A stretch of 64,000 nucleotides of DNA from Serratia sp. M24T3 (GCF_000257645.1 NZ_AJHJ01000023.1:1-64000), one strand, 5' to 3'; counted from the first letter of the stretch, positions 21,273 to 32,182 are shown. Program-made: numbers and translations. The notes: a model not told the origin generated them from the letters alone.

Positions 21273-21845
21273 ATGTCTATTGAGAATACCTATCCAAACT
21301 ATGATTCGCTGAATCAAAGCCTGAAACAGCAGTCCGTAGCCTTGACCCCGGCAGAAATGCACGGGCTTATCAGTGGCTTACTTTGCGGCGGCAACCGTGA
21401 CGGCAGCTGGCTGACGATGGTGCATGACCTGACCAACGAGGGGATGGCTTTTAGCCACCAGTTGGCCGATATGCTTCAACAATTGCGAAAAATCACCGCC
21501 GATACGCTGGAAGACGACAGCTTTGAATTTAAGATGCTGATGCCCTCCGACGATACCAGCGTTTTCGAACGCGCCGATGCGCTGGCTGGCTGGGTCAACC
21601 ATTTCCTGCTGGGCCTCGGCATGATGCAGCCCAAGCTTGCCAAAGTTAAAGGCGAAGTCGGCGAAGCCATTGATGATCTGCGCAGTATTGGTCAGTTGGG
21701 CTACGATGATGACGAAGATCAGGAGATGCTGGCTCAGTCACTGGAAGAGGTCGTCGAATACGTTCGCGTGGCTTCAATCCTTTGTTTTGGCGAATTTAGC
21801 CGCAGCCATCCGACGGCACCCGAGAATCAGCGTACCCTGCATTAA
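21273..21845 (+). CDS. ygfB: UPF0149 family protein YgfB
   Basis: 190 aa. Family features are [25 protein letters not shown], the [16 protein letters not shown] segment and an acidic stretch DDDEDQE. YgfB homologues have no settled enzymatic role; in Pseudomonas a homologue affects resistance gene expression. ATG 21273 ([12 protein letters not shown]) is taken by family; another in-frame ATG lies two codons upstream. It begins the conserved ygfB-pepP-ubiH-ubiI run. Confidence 0.92.
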   Translation: MSIENTYPNYDSLNQSLKQQSVALTPAEMHGLISGLLCGGNRDGSWLTMVHDLTNEGMAFSHQLADMLQQLRKITADTLEDDSFEFKMLMPSDDTSVFERADALAGWVNHFLLGLGMMQPKLAKVKGEVGEAIDDLRSIGQLGYDDDEDQEMLAQSLEEVVEYVRVASILCFGEFSRSHPTAPENQRTLH

Positions 21846-21922
21846 TTGCTCAGACTATTGAGCCTTAAGTCCTTACAATAAAAACAGTTAACGTGGATAA
21901 CATCCGATTTCAGGAGCAGGTG

Positions 21923-23254
21923 ATGACTACAGTGACCATTACTCAGCAGGAATACGAGGCTCGTCGTCAGGCACTTATCGCCAAAATGGCCCCCGGCAGC
22001 GCGGCAATTATTTTTGCGGCACCGGAGGCAACTCGCAACGCCGACAGCGAATATCCGTATCGTCAAAGCAGCGATTTTTGGTATCTAACCGGTTTCAACG
22101 AGCCAGAAGCGGCGCTGGTGCTGGTAAAAAGCGATGAAAATCATAATCACTCGGTGCTATTTAATCGAGTACGTGACTTAACCGCCGAGATCTGGTTTGG
22201 TCGCCGCCTCGGTCAGGATGCTGCCCCTGCGCATTTGGGCGTTAGCCGCGCGCTGCCGTTTGATGATATCAACGAGCAGCTGCACCTGCTTTTGAACGGG
22301 CTGGACGTGGTTTATCACGCTCAGGGTTATTACGCTTACGCTGACCGTATTGTCGATTGCGCAATGGAAAAACTGCGCAAGGGTTTTCGCCAGAATCTTT
22401 CTGCTCCAGCAACTGTCACCGACTGGCGTCCGTGGGTGCATGAGATGCGCCTGATCAAATCTCCGCAGGAAATCGCCATTATGCGCCGCGCTGGTGAAAT
22501 CACCGCCAGAGGCCATACCCGTGCAATGCAAACCTGCCGAGCCGGTTTGTATGAGTATCATCTTGAAGGCGAAATTCATTACGAATTCAGTCGTCACGGT
22601 TCGCGCACGCCGTCTTATAACACTATTGTCGGTAGTGGAGAAAACGGCTGTATTTTGCATTACACCGAAAATGAATGCGAGCTGCGCAATGGCGATCTGG
22701 TGCTGATCGACGCCGGCTGCGAGTACCAGAATTACTCCGGTGATATCACTCGCACCTTCCCGGTCAGCGGCAAGTTTACTCCGGCACAGCGTCAGGTTTA
22801 CGACATCGTGCTGGCCTCCGAATACAAGGCGCTGGAGGTGTTTGGACCGGGTCGCAGCATTCAGGAAGCTACCGAAGCCGCCGTGCGTGTCATGGTTGAG
22901 GGATTGGTGGAGATTGGCGTGATGAAAGGTGACGTTGATCAGCTGATTGCCGAGCAGGCCCACCGCCAGTTCTTTATGCACGGTTTGTCTCACTGGCTGG
23001 GGTTGGACGTCCACGATGTGGGTAATTACGGCACTGTCGAGCGCAGCCGCACGCTGGTGCCGGGCATGGTGCTCACCGTTGAGCCGGGCTTGTACATTGC
23101 CCCGGACGCCGACGTGCCGGAAGCCTATCGCGGGATTGGTATCCGTATTGAAGACGACATTGTGATTACTGAAACGGGTATCGAAATCCTGACTGGCGAC
23201 GTGGTCAAAGAGGCCGACGATATCGAAGCACTGATGGCGGCGGCAAGAAAATAG
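21923..23254 (+). CDS. pepP: Xaa-Pro aminopeptidase (aminopeptidase P)
   Basis: 443 aa (E. coli 441). It is a manganese peptidase removing N-terminal residues next to proline. The C-terminal pita-bread domain has the metal ligands in LIDAGCEYQNYSGDITRTF (two Asp), HGLSHWLGLDVHD (His), TVEPGLYI (Glu) and GIGIRIEDD (Glu). The start at ATG 21923 follows AGGAG at 6 nt; the frame is open upstream. Only one base separates its stop from ubiH, so the two are translationally coupled. Confidence 0.96.
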   Translation: MTTVTITQQEYEARRQALIAKMAPGSAAIIFAAPEATRNADSEYPYRQSSDFWYLTGFNEPEAALVLVKSDENHNHSVLFNRVRDLTAEIWFGRRLGQDAAPAHLGVSRALPFDDINEQLHLLLNGLDVVYHAQGYYAYADRIVDCAMEKLRKGFRQNLSAPATVTDWRPWVHEMRLIKSPQEIAIMRRAGEITARGHTRAMQTCRAGLYEYHLEGEIHYEFSRHGSRTPSYNTIVGSGENGCILHYTENECELRNGDLVLIDAGCEYQNYSGDITRTFPVSGKFTPAQRQVYDIVLASEYKALEVFGPGRSIQEATEAAVRVMVEGLVEIGVMKGDVDQLIAEQAHRQFFMHGLSHWLGLDVHDVGNYGTVERSRTLVPGMVLTVEPGLYIAPDADVPEAYRGIGIRIEDDIVITETGIEILTGDVVKEADDIEALMAAARK

Positions 23255-23255
23255 C

Positions 23256-24434
23256 ATGAGCATGATTATTGTAGGGGGGGGCATGGCTGGTGCGACTCTG
23301 GCGCTGGCGATTTCTTCGCTGACTCAGGGACGCCTGCCGGTGCACTTGATTGAAGCGACCTCACCGGAAGATTTTACCCATCCCGGCTTTGATGCCCGAG
23401 CGATCGCGCTGGCACAGGGCACCTGCCAACAGCTGTCGGCTATTGGCGTCTGGTCGGTTATGGCCAACTGCGCGACGCCGATTACCGATATCCACGTCAG
23501 CGATCGCGGTCACGCAGGTTCAGTAAATCTCAATGCCAAACATTATGGCGTCGAGGCGCTGGGGCAGGTCGTTGAGCTACACGACGCGGGGCAACGCCTG
23601 TTTGCTTTGCTCTCGAAGGCACCGGGCGTGCATTTGCATTGTCCGGCTCGCGTGGTGACAGTGAACCGCCATGCGGACAGCGCCAGCGTCACGCTGGATA
23701 ACGGCGAAACACTGGAGGCCCGCTTGCTGGTGGCCGCTGACGGATCAAACTCTACACTGGCGCAGGCCTGTGGCATCCGCTGGCAGCGCGAGAGCTATCA
23801 GCAGGTCGGCGTGATCGCCAATATCACCACGAGTTTGCCACACGGCGGACGCGCTTTCGAACGTTTCACCGAGCACGGCCCGCTGGCACTGTTGCCAATG
23901 TCGAAAGGGCGAAGCTCGCTGGTGTGGTGCCATCCTATTGAAAAGCAGGCCGAAGTGAATGGCTGGAGCGACGAACAGTTTTTGTTTGAGCTACAGCAGG
24001 CCTTTGGCTGGCGTCTTGGGAAAATGCTGCAAACCGGCGCGCGTCACAGTTATCCCCTACAATTATTAACCGCCAGCGGGCATATCAGCCATCGTCTGGC
24101 GCTGGTTGGCAATGCGGCGCAAACGCTGCATCCGATCGCGGGTCAAGGCTTCAACCTTGGTCTGCGCGACGTAATGACCTTGAGCGAAACGCTCGCCGAA
24201 GCCTGGCAGCAACAGCAGGACATCGGCAGTTACCAGATTTTAAGCCGCTATCAACAGCGCCGTCAGCCTGACCAGCGGGCCACCGTCGGCATTACCGATG
24301 GCCTGGTGCGTTTGTTTGCCAATCGCTATACGCCGCTGGTCGCAGGGCGTAATCTTGGCCTGATGGCAATGGAGCGAATCCCTCCGCTGCGTGATGCATT
24401 TACCCGCCGTACCTTGGGCTGGACAGAACGCTGA
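23256..24434 (+). CDS. ubiH: 2-octaprenyl-6-methoxyphenol 4-hydroxylase (ubiquinone synthesis)
   Basis: 392 aa, the E. coli length. It is a flavin monooxygenase of ubiquinone biosynthesis. The FAD motif IIVGGGMAGATLALAI is at the N-terminus, the DG motif LLVAADGSNSTLAQACG near residue 160, and the second FAD motif LVGNAAQTLHPIAGQGFNLG near 285. ATG 23256 directly follows the pepP stop. It is co-directional with ubiI. Confidence 0.95.
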   Translation: MSMIIVGGGMAGATLALAISSLTQGRLPVHLIEATSPEDFTHPGFDARAIALAQGTCQQLSAIGVWSVMANCATPITDIHVSDRGHAGSVNLNAKHYGVEALGQVVELHDAGQRLFALLSKAPGVHLHCPARVVTVNRHADSASVTLDNGETLEARLLVAADGSNSTLAQACGIRWQRESYQQVGVIANITTSLPHGGRAFERFTEHGPLALLPMSKGRSSLVWCHPIEKQAEVNGWSDEQFLFELQQAFGWRLGKMLQTGARHSYPLQLLTASGHISHRLALVGNAAQTLHPIAGQGFNLGLRDVMTLSETLAEAWQQQQDIGSYQILSRYQQRRQPDQRATVGITDGLVRLFANRYTPLVAGRNLGLMAMERIPPLRDAFTRRTLGWTER

Positions 24435-24489
24435 AGGCGCTTGCGCAGGCTCAGCCTGACCGCAGAAAATGACAGGAATGAATTAAATT

Positions 24490-25713
24490 ATGCAATCTTT
24501 TGATGTGGTTATCGCCGGTGGCGGCATGGTCGGACTGGCGCTGGCCTGTAGCCTGAGCGGCAGCGGCCTGCGTATTGCAGTACTCGAAAACCAGCAGCCT
24601 GGCGACACTCCGCTGCCTGAAATTCCCGGCGTTCGCGTATCGGCAATCAACGCCGCCAGCGAGCGTTTGCTGCAACATATCGGAGCCTGGGACAATATCA
24701 TCGCTCAGCGCGCCAATCCGTATCAATGTATGGAAGTGTGGGATCGCGACAGCTTTGGCAAAATTGCGTTTCGCAGCGACGAGTACGGCTTTAGCCATCT
24801 CGGACACATTATCGAAAATCAGGTCATTCATCGCGCCCTCTGGCAACGCGCCGAGCAACTGAACGACATCGAGCTTCTGGCACCTGCGCAGTTGAAAAAT
24901 GTCGCCTGGGGCGAGAATGAAGCTTTTATCACCCTTGAAGATGGCCGCATGCTGACCACGCGTCTCGTGGTGGGTGCCGACGGCGCGCATTCGTGGTTGC
25001 GCCAGCACGCCGATATCCCACTGACCTTCTGGGACTATCGTCATCATGCACTGGTAGCGACAATTCGCACCGACGAAGCGCACCAATCTGTGGCACGGCA
25101 AGTGTTCCACGGTGAAGGCATTCTGGCTTTTTTGCCGCTGTCCGATGCGCATCTGTCTTCTATTGTGTGGTCTGTCGAGCCTGAAGAGGCTGAGCGACTG
25201 GCGGCACTGTCTGATGCGGAATTCAACAAAGTTCTCGCCAGTACCTTTGACCTGCGCCTCGGTGTCTGTGAGGTGGTTAGCGAGCGGCAGACCTTCCCGC
25301 TCACGGGCCGCTATGCGCGCAGTTTTGCCGCCCAGCGTTTGGCTTTGATTGGCGACGCCGCGCACACTGTGCATCCTTTGGCCGGGCAGGGCGTGAATCT
25401 CGGATTTATGGACGTTGCCGAGTTGGCCTCTGAAATCAAACGCTTGCAGCGCGAAGGCAAAGACTTTGGTCAGCATATGTACCTGCGTCGTTTTGAACGC
25501 AAACGTAAACACAGCGCGGCGGTGATGCTGGCCGGCATGCAAGGTTTCCGTGAACTGTTTGCCGGCAATAATCCGGCGAAGAAATTACTGCGTGATATTG
25601 GTTTGACGCTGGCTGATTCTCTGCCGGGCGTGAAGCCAAAACTGCTGCGTCAGGCAATGGGGTTGAACGATCTTCCCGAGTATCTACAAACCAAAGAACT
25701 TCAGCTGAAATAA
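24490..25713 (+). CDS. ubiI: 2-octaprenylphenol 5-hydroxylase (UbiI, formerly VisC)
   Basis: 407 aa, paralogous to UbiH. It performs the C5 hydroxylation in aerobic ubiquinone synthesis. The FAD fingerprint is DVVIAGGGMVGLALACSL, the DG motif VGADGAHSWLRQHA and the FAD/ribityl motif LIGDAAHTVHPLAGQGVNLGFMD. It lies 55 nt after ubiH on the same strand. The pair probably works in the Ubi complex. Confidence 0.95.
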   Translation: MQSFDVVIAGGGMVGLALACSLSGSGLRIAVLENQQPGDTPLPEIPGVRVSAINAASERLLQHIGAWDNIIAQRANPYQCMEVWDRDSFGKIAFRSDEYGFSHLGHIIENQVIHRALWQRAEQLNDIELLAPAQLKNVAWGENEAFITLEDGRMLTTRLVVGADGAHSWLRQHADIPLTFWDYRHHALVATIRTDEAHQSVARQVFHGEGILAFLPLSDAHLSSIVWSVEPEEAERLAALSDAEFNKVLASTFDLRLGVCEVVSERQTFPLTGRYARSFAAQRLALIGDAAHTVHPLAGQGVNLGFMDVAELASEIKRLQREGKDFGQHMYLRRFERKRKHSAAVMLAGMQGFRELFAGNNPAKKLLRDIGLTLADSLPGVKPKLLRQAMGLNDLPEYLQTKELQLK

Positions 25714-26076
25714 TCTAATTCCAGTGCATTTTTTCCATTACTTTATCTAATCCGGGGCTGGATTTCTCACTTTGCAAATGGTGCGAAATCTGGCCCTCAC
25801 GTTATATAACATCAATCAATTTGCTGTTTAATTATAGATATTGCGTCATAAACCGCATTTTTCCAGCGAAAAACTCTGCATTATACGTTCCGCCATTTTC
25901 TGACAAATCCTGAACAACGAATATTTTAACTTATGGTTAGCAGGGTCATTCAGTGATAACGTCTGGATAAAGGTATCGTTTGCGTCGGCACAATTCTTGC
26001 ACCGTCACTTGACTCATCCATTGATGAGCGGCGGGTCGCAATTGAGTAAATCGCTCTGGAAAGAATGAGGAATAAG
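25714..26076 (+). promoter_or_regulatory. Leader and control region of gcvTHP
   Basis: 363 bases without a gene. It starts with a hairpin (25755-25796: GGGC-TG-GATTTC pairs with GAAATC-TG-GCCC around a TTTGCAAA palindrome) that may end ubiI transcription, although no T-run follows. The remainder should carry GcvA, Lrp and PurR sites as in E. coli. I saw no glycine-riboswitch fold. Confidence 0.45.
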
Positions 26077-27171
26077 ATGACAAAGCAGACTCGGTTATAT
26101 GATCAACATGTTGCCTGTGGCGCACGAATGGTCGACTTTCACGGCTGGATGATGCCGCTGCATTACGGCTCCCAAATGGATGAACACCATATTGTTCGTC
26201 GCGATGCGGGTATGTTTGACGTTTCCCATATGACCATCGTCGATTTACACGGCGCACGCACCCGCGAATTCCTGCGTTATCTGCTGGCTAATGACGTGGC
26301 CAAATTGACTCAACCGGGCAAGGCGCTCTACACCGGCATGCTTAATGCGTCCGGCGGCGTAATCGATGACCTGATTGTTTATTTCTTTAACGAAGATTTC
26401 TTCCGTCTGGTCGTTAACTCCGCGACCCGTGAAAAAGATCTCGCGTGGATAAGCGAACACGCCAAACCGTATTCAATTGAGCTTACCGTTCGTGACGACC
26501 TGGCGCTGATCGCCGTGCAAGGCCCGCAGGCACAGGAACGCGCACAGACGCTGTTTACCGACGAGCAAAAACAGGCCGTCAGTGGCATGAAGCCATTCTT
26601 TGGCGTTCAGGCCGGTTCTCTTTTTATTGCCACTACCGGTTATACCGGCGAAGCGGGTTATGAAATTGCGCTACCGCAAGAAGAAGCGGCTGATTTCTGG
26701 CAAAAACTGCTGGTGGCGGGCGTGAAGCCTGCCGGACTGGGCGCTCGCGATACGCTGCGTCTGGAAGCTGGAATGAATTTATACGGGCAGGAAATGGACG
26801 AAGCCGTTTCACCACTGGCCGCCAATATGGGCTGGACTATCGCCTGGCAGCCGGAAGATCGTCAGTTTATTGGCCGCGATGCGCTGGAAAAACAGCGCGC
26901 CGCTGGCACCGAACAGCTGGTTGGTTTAATCATGACCGAAAAAGGTGTATTACGTAATGAGCTGCCGGTGCGTTTTACCGATGCTGCCGGTAATGTGCAG
27001 GAAGGCGTGATCACCAGCGGTTCTTTCTCGCCAACTTTAGGCTATAGCATTGCGTTGGCTCGTGTCCCGGCCGGGATTGGCGAGCAGGCGATTGTGCAGA
27101 TCCGCAATCGTGAAATGCCGGTTCGAGTGACCAGGGCCGGCTTTGTTCGCAACGGTAAAAGCCTGCTGTAA
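26077..27171 (+). CDS. gcvT: Glycine cleavage system T protein (aminomethyltransferase)
   Basis: 364 aa, the E. coli length. It transfers the methylene group from the aminomethyl-lipoyl arm of H protein to tetrahydrofolate, releasing ammonia. Visible motifs are [64 protein letters not shown] and the C-terminal ELPVRFTD. The ATG at 26077 follows TGAGGAATAAG; the frame is open four codons upstream. It is first in gcvTHP. Confidence 0.97.
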   Translation: MTKQTRLYDQHVACGARMVDFHGWMMPLHYGSQMDEHHIVRRDAGMFDVSHMTIVDLHGARTREFLRYLLANDVAKLTQPGKALYTGMLNASGGVIDDLIVYFFNEDFFRLVVNSATREKDLAWISEHAKPYSIELTVRDDLALIAVQGPQAQERAQTLFTDEQKQAVSGMKPFFGVQAGSLFIATTGYTGEAGYEIALPQEEAADFWQKLLVAGVKPAGLGARDTLRLEAGMNLYGQEMDEAVSPLAANMGWTIAWQPEDRQFIGRDALEKQRAAGTEQLVGLIMTEKGVLRNELPVRFTDAAGNVQEGVITSGSFSPTLGYSIALARVPAGIGEQAIVQIRNREMPVRVTRAGFVRNGKSLL

Positions 27172-27238
27172 TGCGCAGCTAACATTTTGATTTAATAATA
27201 TTTATTAAATTTAGAACAAACTTTTTCGGAGATTATTT

Positions 27239-27625
27239 ATGAGCAATGTTCCAGCAGAATTGAAATACGCAACCTCTCACGAGTGGGTTCGTTCAGAAGG
27301 CAACGGCCTGTATAGCGTAGGCATTACCGAACACGCGCAAGGCTTGTTGGGCGATATGGTATTCGTCGATCTGCCAGAGGTTGGTCGCACCGTTGACGCG
27401 GGCGAAGACTGCGCAGTTGCAGAGTCCGTTAAAGCCGCATCCGACATTTATTCGCCAATTAGCGGTGAAATTGTGGCTATCAACAGCGAACTGGAATCCT
27501 CACCTGAGCTGGTTAACAGCGCGCCTTATGGCGAAGGCTTCCTGTTCCAGATTAAAGCTTCCGATGAAGCCGAGCTGGACAATCTTTTAGATGCAGCCGG
27601 ATATCAGGCCACTCTGGAAGACTAA
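27239..27625 (+). CDS. gcvH: Glycine cleavage system H protein
   Basis: 128 aa lipoyl carrier shuttling the aminomethyl intermediate from P to T protein. The lipoylated lysine is Lys65 in [14 protein letters not shown]. The rest is the usual small beta-barrel. The ATG follows CGGAGATTATTT. It lies 67 nt after gcvT; the unusually long 228-nt gap to gcvP carries a palindromic element. Confidence 0.97.
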   Translation: MSNVPAELKYATSHEWVRSEGNGLYSVGITEHAQGLLGDMVFVDLPEVGRTVDAGEDCAVAESVKAASDIYSPISGEIVAINSELESSPELVNSAPYGEGFLFQIKASDEAELDNLLDAAGYQATLED

Positions 27626-27639
27626 ATTTCTCGTCGTCC

Positions 27640-27739
27640 TTGAAGCTGCAGCGGCGTTGGCAGCGTTTGTTGGCCTCAGTGACTTACTTGAGTAAGTTCC
27701 CGGAGACTCTTCAAACTTGTTGCCTTGCTGTAGCTCCAA
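27640..27739. repeat. 100-nt imperfect inverted repeat between gcvH and gcvP
   Basis: The left end TTGAAGCTGCAGC mirrors the right end, which reads TTGGAGCTACAGC on the other strand. The centre is the perfect hairpin ACTTACT-TG-AGTAAGT. The arms align over roughly 48 bases with small gaps. Form and intergenic position resemble the short palindromic miniature elements (ERIC/YPAL type) of Yersinia relatives. It encodes nothing and would be transcribed within the gcv operon. Confidence 0.5.
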
Positions 27740-27754
27740 TGAAAGAGAGAAATG

Positions 27755-27784
27755 CTGCTGTTGCATTTGCAAACGCAACAGCAG
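27755..27784 (+). other. Hairpin in the gcvP leader
   Basis: CTGCTGTTGC and GCAACAGCAG form a perfect 10-bp stem around a 10-nt loop. No T-run follows. It sits 70 nt before the gcvP start. Confidence 0.5.
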
Positions 27785-27853
27785 GTGCAGATTTAAACAA
27801 AGATTTAGTTAGCTCTCGATACCTCAATGCAAGATTTCAGGAATGCGTAGCAA

Positions 27854-30727
27854 ATGACTCAGACTCTCAGCCAACTTGAACACAGCGAAGCCTTTATTGG
27901 TCGCCACATCGGCCCTTCATCCTCACAGCAGCAACAAATGCTGGATACTGTAGGCGCTAGCTCGTTGAACGCCTTGATCCAGCAAATAGTTCCGGCGGAT
28001 ATCCAGTTACCTGGCCCTCCGGCTGTTGGCGATGCAGTTACCGAACATCAGGCGTTGGCTGAGCTGAAAGCGATTGCCAGCCAGAACCAGTGCTACAAAT
28101 CGTATATTGGTATGGGCTACAGCGCGGTGCTGACCCCGCCGGTTATCCTGCGTAACATGCTGGAAAATCCAGGCTGGTATACCGCTTATACTCCGTATCA
28201 GCCTGAAGTTTCCCAGGGCCGCCTTGAAGCACTGCTGAACTTCCAGACGCTGACCCTCGACCTGACCGGTCTGGATCTGGCGTCTGCTTCTTTGCTTGAT
28301 GAAGCTACCGCCGCTGCCGAAGCCATGGCGTTAGCCAAACGCGCCAGCAAATTGAAAGATGCTAACCGCTTCTTCGTGGCCGATGATGTGCATCCGCAAA
28401 CGCTGGACGTGGTTCGCACCCGCGCCGAGACTTTTGGTTTCGAGATAATCGTCGATAAAGCAGAAAAAGTATTAGATCTCGAAGGTATCTTCGGCGTGCT
28501 GGTGCAGCAGGTAGGCACTACCGGCGAGATACACGATTACAGCGCGCTGTTCTCTGAACTGAAATCTCGCAAAATCATCACCAGCGTTGCCGCTGATATC
28601 ATGGCTTTGGTGCTGCTTGGCGCACCGGGCAAGCAAGGCGCTGACGTTGTCTTCGGCTCTGCACAGCGTTTTGGCGTGCCAATGGGGTACGGCGGTCCAC
28701 ACGCAGCATTCTTCGCCTGCCGTGACGAATTCAAACGCTCAATGCCGGGTCGTATCATTGGCGTTTCCCGCGATGCCGCAGGCAACACCGCGCTGCGTAT
28801 GGCGATGCAAACCCGCGAACAACATATCCGTCGCGAAAAAGCTAACTCCAACATTTGTACCTCTCAGGTGCTGTTGGCCAATATTGCCAGCCTGTACGCC
28901 GTGTTCCACGGACCTGAAGGTCTGAAACGCATTGCCGGTCGCATCCATCGCCTGACTGATATTCTGGCCGCTGGCCTGAAGAAAGGCGGCCTGTCGCTGC
29001 GTCACGACAGCTGGTTCGATACGCTTTGCGTCGAAGTACAAGATAAAGCCGCGGTGCTGGATCGTGCTCTGAGCTTTGGTCTGAACTTCCGTACCGATAT
29101 TCATCATGCTGTAGGCATTACGCTGGATGAAGCAACCTCGCGCGAAGACGTGCAGGTATTGTTCTCCGTGCTGCTGGGTGACAATCACGGTTTGGATATC
29201 GAACAGCTGGACAAGGCTGTCAGCATTGACAGCAACTCGATCCCGGCCGCCGTGCTGCGTCAGGATCCGATCCTGACTCATCCGGTATTCAATAAGTACC
29301 ACAGCGAAACCGAGATGATGCGTTATATGCACCGTCTTGAGAAAAAGGATCTGGCGCTAAATCAGGCAATGATCCCATTAGGCTCTTGCACCATGAAGCT
29401 GAATGCCGCGGCAGAAATGATCCCGATCACCTGGCCGGAATTTGCTTCGCTGCACCCGTTCTGCCCGATTGAGCAGGCCAGCGGATATCAGCAGATGATT
29501 GGCCAGCTGTCTCAATGGTTAGTGCAATTAACCGGTTACGACGCAATCTGTATGCAGCCTAACTCTGGCGCGCAGGGCGAATATGCGGGCCTGCTGGCAA
29601 TTCGTCATTACCACGAAAGCCGCAATGAAGGCAGCCGTCATATCTGCCTGATCCCAAGTTCTGCCCACGGCACCAACCCGGCGTCGGCACAGATGGCCAG
29701 CATGAGCGTGGTGGTGGTTGCCTGTGACAAACAGGGCAATATCGACCTCAGCGACCTGCGTGAGAAAGCGGCGCAGGCTGGCGACGAGCTGTCTTGTATC
29801 ATGGTTACCTATCCGTCAACTCACGGCGTTTACGAAGAAACTATTCGCGAAGTTTGCCAGATTGTTCACCAGTATGGCGGTCAGGTTTACCTCGACGGCG
29901 CCAACATGAACGCACAGGTTGGTATCACGACTCCGGGCTATATCGGCGCCGATGTTTCGCACCTTAACCTGCATAAAACTTTCTGTATCCCGCACGGTGG
30001 TGGCGGCCCGGGCATGGGTCCAATCGGCGTAAAAGCGCATTTGGCACCGTTCGTTCCTGGTCACAGCGTGGTACAGATTGACGGCGTACTGACGCAAAAT
30101 GGCGCAGTTTCTGCGGCACCGTTCGGCAGCGCATCTATCTTGCCAATCAGTTGGATGTACATCCGCATGATGGGTGCCGAAGGTCTGAAGCAGGCGAGCC
30201 AGGTGGCCATTCTGAACGCTAACTATATTGCGACGCGTTTGAAAGATGCTTACCCAGTGCTGTACACCGGCCGCGACGGCCGCGTTGCGCACGAATGTAT
30301 TCTGGATATTCGCCCGCTGAAAGAAGCGACCGGCATCAGCGAAATGGACATTGCCAAGCGTCTTATCGACTACGGATTCCACGCTCCAACCATGTCTTTC
30401 CCGGTAGCGGGTACGCTGATGGTTGAGCCGACCGAGTCTGAAAGCAAAGTCGAGATCGACCGCTTTGTCGATGCACTGTTGGCAATCCGTGGCGAAATCG
30501 AAAACGTCGCGCAGGGTAAATGGACGCTGGAAGACAACCCGCTGGTTAACGCACCGCATACGCAGGCTGAACTGGTCTGCAACTGGACTCACGATTATAC
30601 CCGTGAGTTGGCGGTATTCCCGGCAGGCACCGAAGACAAGTACTGGCCAACCGTGAAGCGTCTTGATGACGTGTACGGCGACCGTAACCTGTTTTGTTCT
30701 TGCGTGCCGATCAGCGATTACGAATAA
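27854..30727 (+). CDS. gcvP: Glycine dehydrogenase (decarboxylating), P protein
   Basis: 957 aa, the E. coli length. The pyridoxal-phosphate enzyme decarboxylates glycine and loads the aminomethyl group onto GcvH. The PLP lysine is Lys708 in [18 protein letters not shown]. Other segments are [47 protein letters not shown] and [11 protein letters not shown]. The start at 27854 gives [20 protein letters not shown]. It ends the operon before a strong terminator. Confidence 0.97.
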   Translation: MTQTLSQLEHSEAFIGRHIGPSSSQQQQMLDTVGASSLNALIQQIVPADIQLPGPPAVGDAVTEHQALAELKAIASQNQCYKSYIGMGYSAVLTPPVILRNMLENPGWYTAYTPYQPEVSQGRLEALLNFQTLTLDLTGLDLASASLLDEATAAAEAMALAKRASKLKDANRFFVADDVHPQTLDVVRTRAETFGFEIIVDKAEKVLDLEGIFGVLVQQVGTTGEIHDYSALFSELKSRKIITSVAADIMALVLLGAPGKQGADVVFGSAQRFGVPMGYGGPHAAFFACRDEFKRSMPGRIIGVSRDAAGNTALRMAMQTREQHIRREKANSNICTSQVLLANIASLYAVFHGPEGLKRIAGRIHRLTDILAAGLKKGGLSLRHDSWFDTLCVEVQDKAAVLDRALSFGLNFRTDIHHAVGITLDEATSREDVQVLFSVLLGDNHGLDIEQLDKAVSIDSNSIPAAVLRQDPILTHPVFNKYHSETEMMRYMHRLEKKDLALNQAMIPLGSCTMKLNAAAEMIPITWPEFASLHPFCPIEQASGYQQMIGQLSQWLVQLTGYDAICMQPNSGAQGEYAGLLAIRHYHESRNEGSRHICLIPSSAHGTNPASAQMASMSVVVVACDKQGNIDLSDLREKAAQAGDELSCIMVTYPSTHGVYEETIREVCQIVHQYGGQVYLDGANMNAQVGITTPGYIGADVSHLNLHKTFCIPHGGGGPGMGPIGVKAHLAPFVPGHSVVQIDGVLTQNGAVSAAPFGSASILPISWMYIRMMGAEGLKQASQVAILNANYIATRLKDAYPVLYTGRDGRVAHECILDIRPLKEATGISEMDIAKRLIDYGFHAPTMSFPVAGTLMVEPTESESKVEIDRFVDALLAIRGEIENVAQGKWTLEDNPLVNAPHTQAELVCNWTHDYTRELAVFPAGTEDKYWPTVKRLDDVYGDRNLFCSCVPISDYE

Positions 30728-30770
30728 TCGCCGTGTTAACCCTGCTTTAAGTCAGCAGAGTCGGCAATAA

Positions 30771-30802
30771 AAAAATCCCTGGCATTACTGTCAGGGATTT
30801 TT
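30771..30802 (+). terminator. Terminator of gcvTHP
   Basis: AAAATCCCTG / CAGGGATTTT stem of 10 bp with a 10-nt loop and T-run. The A-rich left flank could also serve the convergent porin gene on the minus strand. Confidence 0.88.
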
Positions 30803-30848
30803 GCTTTTTGAATCATCTTTCTTTGCAAATCAACAGGGAGAGTCGAGA

Positions 30849-32144
30849 TTAAAGTTCGATTTTAACCTGTACCGCAGCTACCCAGGCATCAGTGATCTTT
30901 TTGCTGGAGAACGCGCCGGGATCCTTGTCATATTGCAGGCTTGGGCGAACAGAAAGCCAAGGCGTCGCCTGCACGTTATAAGACAGTTCAACCAGTTTTT
31001 CGGCCATGCTCAGATTTTCGGCCTGACCGGCAGCGTAATAGTTACCTGCGCCAAGCAGGCTATCAATATCAACATCACGGCTCTTCTTATTGTAAACCGC
31101 TCTGCCATAACCGATAGCGATAGAGTCTTTAGGGCGCGATTCAAACGGACCGTTTAACACGAGACCGGTTGAATACCAGTGATGGAATGGCGAGCTCTGA
31201 GTATCGGCGGTGGTCCACTGGCCAAATACATGCAGGTTTTGTGATTTTAATGTCTCAGATTGCCAAACGGTTTGGTCGCCCAGTACGTATCCACCGTTAC
31301 GGCCTTTGGTGCGACTGTTGCTGTTGCCAATGCGCGCAACCTTGGAGGTATCGTGATAGTAGCCAAATTTATAAAGGCCCGGCAACGCGCCACGATAGGC
31401 ATATATCGCTTCGACAGGAATAATCGCGCCGGTCGTACCGTGAGTGAACGGCATGAAGGCTTTTGAAGAGGCCGAATTGGTGCGCGGATTAACATCAAAG
31501 ATAGCGGTATGAATAGACCAGCCCGAGTCAAAGTCATATCTGACTTCGCCGCCAAAATGTGCGGTCGGATAGTTGCCCCAGCCGCTACCGCCGGACAAAC
31601 TGAGCGGGTGAGCATCGAATCCGGCGTTCACAAAGTTGCTCAGGATCGGCATACCGCCAAAATCATTACCCATCGCCATCAGGCCGACTTTGTAGGTCAG
31701 TTTCGGCGTCAGCAGCCAGTTGGAATAGCTGAACTCGGAAAGCCTGGTATATTCGCCGCCGTAATCTTCCTGCATCGGCAAACGGTTGCCGACCAGATCG
31801 TTGGAAGCGCTTTTTCCGCGACGGTCATTAATAGTTAGCTGAAAAGTACCTGCATGCTCGACATCAAACATGCGGCTCAAATCGAAGGTTGCGCCAATTT
31901 TTACCTGTTGCGCATAGCGAGTGCCGTTACTAATACCACCGTGTAAAATACCAGCAGTTTCAGAAACATACTCTCCGCTTAGGGTGACACCGTCGTTTTT
32001 CAGCTGGGTGCGATAGCCACCCCAGTCACCGGTCAACGTATCTTGATTAAGAAAATCAGTAGCTTGTGCTTGAACAATGCTCCCCGCAGACCAGAGCAGA
32101 ATGCTGGCCGCCAACGGAGAAAGAGTTAAAAATTTGGTTTTCAT
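30849..32144 (-). CDS. OprB-family carbohydrate-selective outer-membrane porin
   Basis: 431 aa with signal peptide (MKTKFLTLSPLAASILLWSA, cut near VQA|QA). The mature part begins TDFLNQDTLTGDWGGYRTQLKN, the typical OprB start, and continues as alternating beta-strands (KIGATFDLSRMF, GTFQLTINDRRG, SIHTAIFDVNP, FGYYHDTS, RPSLQYDKDPG). It ends in hydrophobic IEL rather than the common terminal Phe. OprB porins let sugars cross the outer membrane; the substrate here is unknown. It lies downstream of the exported chorismate mutase on the same strand, with a 119-nt gap holding its own likely -10. Confidence 0.82.
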   Translation of the reverse strand: MKTKFLTLSPLAASILLWSAGSIVQAQATDFLNQDTLTGDWGGYRTQLKNDGVTLSGEYVSETAGILHGGISNGTRYAQQVKIGATFDLSRMFDVEHAGTFQLTINDRRGKSASNDLVGNRLPMQEDYGGEYTRLSEFSYSNWLLTPKLTYKVGLMAMGNDFGGMPILSNFVNAGFDAHPLSLSGGSGWGNYPTAHFGGEVRYDFDSGWSIHTAIFDVNPRTNSASSKAFMPFTHGTTGAIIPVEAIYAYRGALPGLYKFGYYHDTSKVARIGNSNSRTKGRNGGYVLGDQTVWQSETLKSQNLHVFGQWTTADTQSSPFHHWYSTGLVLNGPFESRPKDSIAIGYGRAVYNKKSRDVDIDSLLGAGNYYAAGQAENLSMAEKLVELSYNVQATPWLSVRPSLQYDKDPGAFSSKKITDAWVAAVQVKIEL

Positions 32145-32182
32145 TATATATAAGGCCTGGTGTGCAGAAAGAAATCCGGCGC

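Noticed and set aside
22178-23284. Long open frame on the minus strand opposite pepP (368 codons)
   Set aside because: It mirrors the codon pattern of pepP, has no family motif or ribosome site, and pepP is fully conserved.
24451-25542. Long open frame on the minus strand opposite ubiI (363 codons)
   Set aside because: Shadow of a conserved gene; low-complexity His/Arg-rich translation without recognisable domains.
25714-26076. Glycine riboswitch upstream of gcvT
   Set aside because: No tandem glycine-aptamer core was visible; enterobacterial gcv is known to be controlled by GcvA and Lrp instead.
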